Below are positions 57,310 to 64,000 of a DNA stretch of 64,000 nt, piece by piece. Where the stretch lies: positions 139,186-203,185 of the forward strand of contig NW_013657664.1 in NCBI RefSeq assembly GCF_000142905.1, in the 5' to 3' direction. Position 1 is the stretch's first letter; each line of letters begins with the position of its first letter. This stretch comes from Thecamonas trahens ATCC 50062 (taxonomy: Eukaryota; Apusozoa; Apusomonadida; Apusomonadidae). The notes under the pieces were generated by a model. That model was not told the DNA's origin, ran no database searches, and saw nothing but the letters and a program-made list of their open reading frames with translations. The position numbers were made by a program, and so were the translations under genes.

Positions 57310-59927
57310 TTACCACTTGCGGGCCTGCACTGGCGCAGGTCGCACACGCTGGCCCACCCACTCGTCCAGCTTAAAGCTAGTGATCCGCCGCACCAACGCC
57401 GCAGACTTGCCGCCGCCTTCGCCCACAGACAGCCGCCTGCCAGTCAATGCCCCGACAGTCTTGCGCCGTTCGAGGAAAGGGGTTCTTGAGCTGCTTGCCA
57501 CGGTAGGGTTGCCCGACCGGATGTTAAGCTCCTGGAAGCACTCCAGACAGAGCGCTCGCTGCCGCTCCTTGTGCGCAACGAACTCGTCCACCAACGGCTG
57601 TGCACACGCATCGCAACGGTACTGCGACAGCGAGTGGAAGCATTCGGAACACGTCGGCACTGTCCCGTCCTTCAGCAAATGCGCCCGCCCGGAGAGACAC
57701 ACCCGGCAGACGGACGAGCACTCAGAGTGCCACGGGCTCTGGCCCACGTACACTTTGCCGATGTGACTTCCCACCGCAGAGTGGCACCCAGGGCACTCGA
57801 GCGACGGCTCGGTGTAAGCCTGCGAGACCACAGTCTGCCGCACCGCGTACCCGACAAGCGCCATCGCCCCATTGCGCTCCGCTGAGAGCTGCATCGCAGC
57901 CTGCACACCTTCTTCCGCCGACATGCCCTCAATCCCGCGCCCCACTTGTTCCAGCCCGCCCGAGCTGTACACCATCACCGTCACCGAACCGTATACCACA
58001 TGCGGCCCCACAGCAATGCCCACATGGGTCATGCGCGAGTTAAACAGCGCCTTGCGCCGGTGCCGAGTTCGAAGTCCGTCGTCCACTGCCATCTGCACCA
58101 CCGCATCGCGCGCAGAGCTCCACCCCTTGTATACAAACGTCTCCAGCACCGCAAGCTCACACGCCTCGCCATCTTGCTCAAGCATGACAGGGGCCTTTGC
58201 TGCCTGAGACGGCGCCCGCCATGGCCTGCCAGCCTCAAACATCGATGCTGCCACGCCGCCTGCTACGAGCGCTGCGCATACTCGCTCGTGCAGGCCACGC
58301 CCGTCCGAGCCCTCCGAACCAGTCATGCCCTTGCTGCCGATATCAGACGCGTGCATCGCCGCCACAAGACACAGCACCGGCGAGAGCGCCAGCGGCTCCA
58401 GTGCCGCTTGCTGCCTTGTAAAGGCAATCGCGTCGTCCTGTCCGGCGCGTCCTTCCATGGTCATGATGCCCATCGGCACGCCCGGCACCCACAGGACACC
58501 GTTCTTAAAGTACTGCAGCCGCTCCTCCAGCGCATCGGCGAGCCCACCTGGGTCCGCCCGCACCTCGTTCATCGCCGCAAGTAACTCGCGCGCCGGCGAC
58601 TCGTCCGCAAGTGACGCCAGCAGCGCTTCGCTAGCACTCCGTGCCTTGGCCTCGCGCTCCTCCACCTTTTCCCACGTCAGTGGTTCCGGGACCACAAACC
58701 GAAACTTGTCCTTTTTCCGCTCGCGCGCTTTTGCGCTCGCTTCTGACTCATCCGCACCTTGAAACCACGGAACGAGGCCTGGATGAGTGTCGCCGCAGAA
58801 ATCTCAGCCTCGCTCGCAGACCACTGGAATCCGCGCCGCCTCCCCGACCACGATGACATCGACCGCGACCGCGACCGTCCTGTGTGCACAGACGACGTCA
58901 TATCAATCGAACCGGCCGACGAGCCGAGCACATGCTTCCGCAGCGAGTAGCTCGACAGTGAGACCCGCCGCGACGCAACCCATTCGCACTGGTTCTCCCC
59001 GCCATCTGACGCCTTGGACAGAACCATTGATAGCGCTTGCTTTTCGCCGTCCCTAACAGCATTCTTCGCCACGCCATCCACCGTCTTGTGTGAAGCTTCT
59101 AGCGCTGCACGGTCCAGCACTTCAAACTCGCCGCGGCCAAGCTTGTCGAAAAACTCGATCATCGGTCCAAAGTCTGGATACGGGTTGGCTTGTGGCTCTA
59201 CAACAATGTCCGAAATCGCAGTCTCGGACGAAACCTCCGAGAGCCACGAGCCGAGCGATGACACAGATCCGTCGTCGGAGCGCCCGTCAAGGGAAGAAAC
59301 AACCACGGCCGGGCTGACAGACAACTCATCAAGCCCCGCAAGCATACTTTCCGACAAAACAGACGACGACGACTCTGACCACACAATCGTCGTGTTCGAT
59401 CCATGCGACGACAGACCCACCTCGTCGCCGTCGCACTGCGGAAGCGCGCCGGCTGATGGTACACGGACTACGGCCGCTCTGGGCGCAACAGCCACGCCCA
59501 CCGCAGCGGTAGGTGACGACTCGCCCGAGCCGATGAGCACGAGCTGCGGTGAATGCGACCGCGACCGCGAACGGCTCGAAACTGTCGCTTCAAGCTGGTC
59601 GGCCTCGTCAACTGCTGCCTCCATCTGATCCGTAGTCGCAAGCACCAGCGGCGGCGCCGCCATCGGCGATAGCGTCCGAATCCGCCGCGCCCGGTTGGCC
59701 TCGATCCGCGCCGGATCAAATGGTGAGCGAGGCGTGAGGGGCGATCCGGTCACCTTGGGCGGCGTCACCGGCCTTTGCCGCCACACAGGCGATGTAGACC
59801 TCTGCTGCGCTGCCTCGCTCATTGCCAGCCGCGACGCCACGTCCGGAAACTCTGGAAGACCCGAAAGCGGGTCCGGCGACGCCCGTCGCGGTGCCAGTGT
59901 CGAGAATGGCGAGTCCCAGATCTGCAT
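57310..59927 (-). CDS. IQ motif, CAP-like domain and LIM-type zinc-finger protein
   Basis: About 872 residues after one repair if started at ATG 59927 (MQIWDSPFSTL); the frame is open upstream to 60500 without an ATG, so an upstream exon is possible. The first ~370 residues are Ser-rich and disordered. An IQ motif (AATLIQASFRGFKVRMSQKR) lies near residue 385, a likely calmodulin site. Then comes a CAP-like domain: LAAMNEVRADPGGLADALEE, then DDGLRTRHRRKALFN and MTHVGIAVGPHVVYGSV. LIM-like zinc sites follow: CPGCHSAVG, WHSECSSVCRVC, CSECF, and CDACAQPLV, CLECFQEL. The break is at TTTT 58729-58732 (plus strand); adding one base gives KARERKKDKFRFVVPEPL. It shares the CAP-then-LIM order with the gene at 27851-29730. 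Confidence 0.78.
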
Positions 59928-60849
59928 CGTCCCGCCATCGCCGCTCGCCTTGTTCACCGTTGACTCTCGTCCACTTGCCGGCTGGTGCGTGCTCCGCTCG
60001 GCTGCCCGCCGCGACGGAATGACCACAGGCGCAGACAGTGCCACCGCGTCGAGCGCCACCGCCTGGACCGGCCCTGTACGCGGCGGGCGCCATAGCGTCC
60101 CTCCCGGTTGCTCGTTCTGGAGCCTCACCACGCTAGGGAAACGCCGATGATGCGACGGCTGCCTCACCTCACCCCATCCGCTGCGTCCGCCGCGGCCCGG
60201 CTGCCGCGCCCGCCGCCGCGGCTCATAGCTCCGCGTCCTCCGATGCTGCCGACGCGGCGGCAACGGCGACCGGCTCCCCTTGCCTGCCTCAAACAGCGCA
60301 CTCCTCACACTTGGATGGTCCAGTGCCGTAGGCGAAGGGAAGACAAGCGCAGGGAGCTTGCGGCTCCGTCCGCCAGGCCGCCGGCGAAGTCCAGCCTCGC
60401 CCGTTCCGGCCACCACCACGTATGGCGACACACGTCCGCGGCGTCTGCACCCTCTCGCCCCAACAGCCCCCCGGCATGCATGAGTACCATCCGGGTGCAC
60501 AAACCGTGCCCCTCACCTCCTCAATCTCCTTCGGCTCGTTGGTGGAACTCACAATGAAGAACGTTGCATGTCGTCTGCGACAAGCGTTACCACCGTTTGG
60601 CCACCGTTGCCGCCTTCCCAGCGCTCCACCCCCACCCGTCCGTCCGCTGCACCCTTATGGGAAAATATTTTGCACCGTCTGCCTTTCACGTGGGCGCCCG
60701 AGGCGTCGGCTGGCGGCCGGCTGGCGCCGCCCACGTGCGCCTCTGCATCAGCGCCGCCCCTTGCTGTCGCGGCTGTGGCCGCCTCCCAGGCTTGCCTTCG
60801 CCCACCCCTCTCCGTGTCACCGCCACCTCCACTTTGCGCAGGCATTACG
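59928..60849. other. Divergent intergenic region with open frame upstream of the IQ-CAP-LIM gene
   Basis: The minus-strand frame of the IQ-CAP-LIM gene stays open to 60500 and reads plausibly (for example FPSPTALDHPSVRSALFEAG), which could be a further exon whose start was missed. A short ATG segment (MQRSS) with GTGAGT donor lies at about 60552-60568 on the minus strand. The plus side holds the promoter of the DRAM-like gene. No RNA gene seen. Confidence 0.4.
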
Positions 60850-61775
60850 ATGATGCAACGCACCACGCTGCACAAGGTTGCGGCGTACGGAACCATTGCC
60901 ACCACGCTTGTGACCATCTTTACGTGCGTAGTCATCTCGTCGGCAACCGACTCGTGGTACGGCGGCCTAACCGTGCCGTACATCTCCGATACTGGCCGCG
61001 AGAAGCCTGAGACGTACTTGTTTGCCATCGGCATGTCTACGGCGGCACTCCTTGCCGGTGTTGTCGCCACAACCGAGGCCAGCTACCTCCGCGCCCATCT
61101 CGGTGCCCTCAAACTGCCCGCAGACTCGGGCAAGCTCCCGGTCCGCTTTGGTTGGCTCGGCGCCTCGCCCGTCGTGCTCAGCCGGATGGCGACCGTGGCG
61201 TGGATCAACCATCTCCTTGCCGTTCCGTTTGGCATCATTGTCGGCACCGTCTCTACCCGCGTCTCCATCGGCCTCCACGTCCTCGGCGCTGCCGGTTTCT
61301 TCCTCTTTACCATGATCGCCACCGTCCTCAACACCATTGTCGTCGGGCAAGCACTCTCTGGCGGCGCTGTCTGGCTCTCACTCTCGTTCAAGCTGAAGCG
61401 GGTCCTTGTCTCCATGGCTTGCGTCACCGTCATCCTCTACCAGGGCGTTGGCCGCGTCGTCGCTTGCGACGCGCCCGACAACGACGGCGTCTACGACTAC
61501 CGCGAGTGTGTCGCCGGCCACCATCTGCGGACCATCACCCAGCACGCATCGGTCTACCTTTTCTCACCATTGTCGCCACCTATGCTCTCGACATCTTTGA
61601 CGCTGCCCTCCATCGCTCGCCGTCTGTCTCGGATGGCGAAGCCGCACTGGCCGACGCGCACCACGCAGGCTCGGGCTCGGACTCGGGCTCGGACTCGGGC
61701 TCCGGCTCGGGCTCGCCTACCGTCACTGGCACTGACACTGGCACCGGCTCGGCCTCGCGCTCGACCGCAAGCTAG
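60850..61775 (+). CDS. DRAM/FRAG1-type multi-pass membrane protein
   Basis: 308 residues after one repair, start ATG 60850 (MMQRTTLHKVAAYG). The motif VPYISDTGREKPETYLFAIG is the DRAM/TMEM150/FRAG1 family hallmark (P-[FY]-ISDTG-x3-PE). About six hydrophobic helices follow, with a conserved basic-helix region (WLSLSFKLKRVLVSM) before the fifth. The frame breaks at about 61561-61565; one added T gives YLFFTIVATYALDIFDAAL and a Ser/Gly/Thr-rich tail ending SASRSTAS. Relatives act in autophagy (DRAM), GPI-anchor lipid remodelling (FRAG1/PGAP2) or plasma-membrane lipid signalling (TMEM150/Sfk1); which applies here cannot be decided. Its stop is 30 nt from the stop of the MLO-like gene. Confidence 0.75.
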
Positions 61776-61805
61776 TGTGCTTTCCCCCTTTTTGCGCTAT
61801 CTCAC

Positions 61806-63926
61806 TTATTGCATCATGGTCCGCATCAGTGCGCCCAACTCTTCCAAATCAATCTCACCGTCACCGTCCTCATCGATGTCGCGGAGCAGCTCCTCGACCT
61901 CTGTGTAGGAGAATGCTTCGCCGTTGCCGAGAGAGTTGAGCGCCTCGCGCAGCTCGGTGAGCGAGATGGAACCGTCGCCGTCGGCGTCCAGCATGTTAAA
62001 CATGAGCTTAACAGAGAGCTCAGAGTCCATGACCTTGACCGCCTCGTACGCCGAGAGAAGCTCCACGTACTCGTCGCAATCGAGCTCCATGTCGCCGTCG
62101 TCATCAACCGCAGCCACCATGGCCCGTAGAATCTGCGCATCAATGGGCGTCCCAAGCTTGGTCATCAACCTTCCCAGCTCGTCGATGTCGAGGCAGCCTG
62201 AGCCGTCCTCGTCAAAGAGCTCGAACATCTCACGCAGCTCGGCCTCGCGGTCGTCTGACAGGTGGTGGTGTGCAACAATCGACTCCAGAATGACCCGCGA
62301 CTCCCCGTCAAGCGAGCGCTGCGAGAGCGAAGCATGCGTCGTTGGACTATCACCATTGATGGTCAGCGTGCCGGCGCCCTCGGACCGCTCACGTCGCTCA
62401 CGGTGGACTTGTGTAAAGGCGATGACATGGAGCATGCGGATGGCACGCAGAGCCTTGGCGGTCTTCAGCGACCGCACCACATCCTTGATGATTGGCTCGC
62501 GCTTGAGCATCTCGATGTTGCACACTTCGACGTATCGCGCAATAATAACAGGCATGAGCCAGAGGAGTGCAAGCAGAATCGGGACGTAGCCCGCAGCAAG
62601 GAGCGTGACCTTGACAGCGGTTTCCACCTCGAGGTTGAGGATGACCGGTGAGATGTAGATGGACATGACGGCGATGTAGAGCGCGATGAACAGCAGTGAG
62701 AACTGGATAATGACGTACAGCGCCCGTGGGCCGTGCCGATCGAGCCAAAACAGCCGCTCGTGCTTATTGGGTGGCTCGCCCAGAATGAGACGCCCCAGCC
62801 AGCTCCGCTGCTTCAGTGGCTGGAGCACAAACGTCGGCTGGGCCGCATTCTGCAGCGCCACCAACGGATCTGTCTCGCTCGAGTCGAGTGAGACACCCGG
62901 CGCAGGCTTGGGCGTCAGCATCGAGTGCACTTTGTTGAGCTTGGCCTTGACGAAGAGGAGAAAGACGAAGAGCAAGAAGGCGACGCCGATGACGCCGCCC
63001 ACAATCGCCTCATCGGCGAGCGCAAAGTAAAAGTAGAAGCAGACAAAGAGGACCTCGAGCGCGAGCCACGTGGTGAGCTGGACCTCGACAATCTCGCCGA
63101 GCTCCTCACCGAGAACAATCGCCAAGTACTGCGCAAAGTCAAAGTCGTCGCCGCACGAGTCGTGCTGCTTCACAAACTGCGCTCGAAGCAGCATGTACTC
63201 GAGCTTCTCGCGGACCGACGACTTCATCGACAGCATGTACATCCCGCAGTCCCAGTTCGAGTCCGAGTGGACGTGCGAGACCCAGTCGTGGGCCACCTCC
63301 TCCATCTCGCTCAGCTCGTCCGTCCCAAGCTCCAGCTGCCGCCATTTGCGCATGATACGCTTACCAATGAGTACCAGAAGAACAACCTCGCAGATGAACA
63401 TGACCATCACTGCAAAGATGAGCATGTGCGTCGTCTCTACCGCCTCGGGCAGCGTTGAGTTGTCGGCAAACTGTGAGCACGAGAGCCGCGACAGCCACCC
63501 AGTCCGTTGGATGATGAACGTCATGAGGCCGAGGAAGCCTAAAACCGTCAGCTCTCCCCACATCGAGTCTAGAATCGGCTGCATCGGGCCTTCCACAAGC
63601 TCCTCCAGCTTGTCCTGTCCACCGCAGGCCAGAGACCCAACCCGGGCCACGTGCTTATGAGTCTGCGCGCCCCGCGACTATCTCCCCCTCTCTCTCCCCC
63701 CTCCCCTCTCTCCCCCCACACCTACCTTGGCCAGCTCAAAGCAAATGGTGGTAGCAATGAGCGTGGACAGGATGAGCAGGACTGCCAGCCGCTTGCGGTC
63801 ACTCATGTTTGTGATGACTCGCTCCTCCTCCTCCGGACTGCACTCGACGTCGTCGGCCAGGGCAGGCACCGCAAGGGCCCATGCCACCAGAACGAGGGCG
63901 AGAGTACTGCGCACCCAACGCTTCAT
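61806..63926 (-). CDS. MLO-like seven-helix membrane protein with four C-terminal EF hands
   Basis: Exons 63926-63726 and 63662-61806, 685 residues. The signal peptide (VLVAWALAVPALA) is followed by a first helix (LAVLLILSTLIATTICFELA). The intron joins this to KLEELVEGPMQPILDSMWGE then LTVLGFLGLMTFII, the MLO order: ER/HxL helix, K-rich turn, then E-L-x-LGFISLLL. More helices lie at about residues 120-145, 270-310, 390-425 and 425-460. The C-terminal cytosolic part has four EF hands at about 545-670: FDEDGSGCLDIDE, DDDGDMELDCDE, DADGDGSISLTE and DEDGDGEIDLEE; all have the Asp/Glu calcium-loop positions. Plant MLO proteins bind free calmodulin through a tail peptide; here a calmodulin-like module is part of the same chain. 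Likely a calcium-regulated membrane protein. Confidence 0.8.
63663..63725 (-). other. Intron of the MLO-like gene (63 nt)
   Basis: Donor GTAGGTGTGGGG at 63725, acceptor GCGCGCAG ending 63663, phase 0. It is the shortest well-supported intron here and strongly G-rich. Joins CFELAK to THKHVARVGS. Confidence 0.85.
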
Positions 63927-64000
63927 AACGCTGTGTACTTGTAGCCCTCCTTCTCAACGGTACAAGCAAGAGACAGATGCCAGCGCGGCGCGGCGCAGCC
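63927..64000. promoter_or_regulatory. Upstream end of window
   Basis: 74 nt upstream of the MLO-like gene start, up to the end of the window. Nothing recognised. Confidence 0.4.

Overview
This is a gene-dense, GC-rich stretch of a nuclear eukaryotic genome. Short GT-AG spliceosomal introns, cytosolic ribosomal protein and EF-1alpha genes, an Integrator subunit, a mitochondrial ribosomal protein, and axonemal proteins (DRC4, a CFAP92-like protein) show a flagellated protist. Gene style and content fit an apusomonad such as Thecamonas trahens. That name is inference from general knowledge and was not checked by any search.

I support 30 protein genes. From left to right: CFAP92-like, CK2-like kinase, DRC4, RPS15A, PH/coiled-coil protein, Stc1-type zinc-finger protein, membrane-anchored RasGAP receptor, TLC protein, SLC10/BASS transporter, mL46, assembly gap (20249-20733), ankyrin protein, EF-1alpha, TPR protein, small sororin-like protein, CAP-LIM protein, kinase-like protein, Rpp25-like Alba protein, INTS6, second gap (37908-38007), TTC39/IML2-like protein, a very long protein with six cyclase-homology domains and a GOLD domain, secreted trefoil-glucoamylase, NEK kinase, a gene-poor block with an AT-rich island (48.7-51.1 kb), CH/FHA protein, HIG1 protein, SDR oxidoreductase, proline-repeat protein, PSI/TMEM198-like protein, IQ-CAP-LIM protein, DRAM/FRAG1-like protein, and an MLO-like protein with built-in EF hands.

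The genes do not form one pathway. They are ordinary single genes packed tightly, often tail to tail with 4-33 nt between stop codons; one pair shares the bases CTAG as both stop codons. Seven introns of 63-223 nt are well supported by protein continuity and phase. Nine genes have frame breaks, ten sites in all. Each is repaired by exactly one extra base, mostly in a short homopolymer, which looks like systematic base loss in the assembly; programmed -1 frameshifting is the less likely alternative.

The most novel architectures are the six-fold cyclase-homology protein (40023-45371), the transmembrane RasGAP (12256-16577), two CAP+LIM proteins (27851-29730 and 57310-59927), and an MLO-type membrane protein fused to four EF hands (61806-63926). 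No rRNA, tRNA, CRISPR array or intact transposon was recognised.
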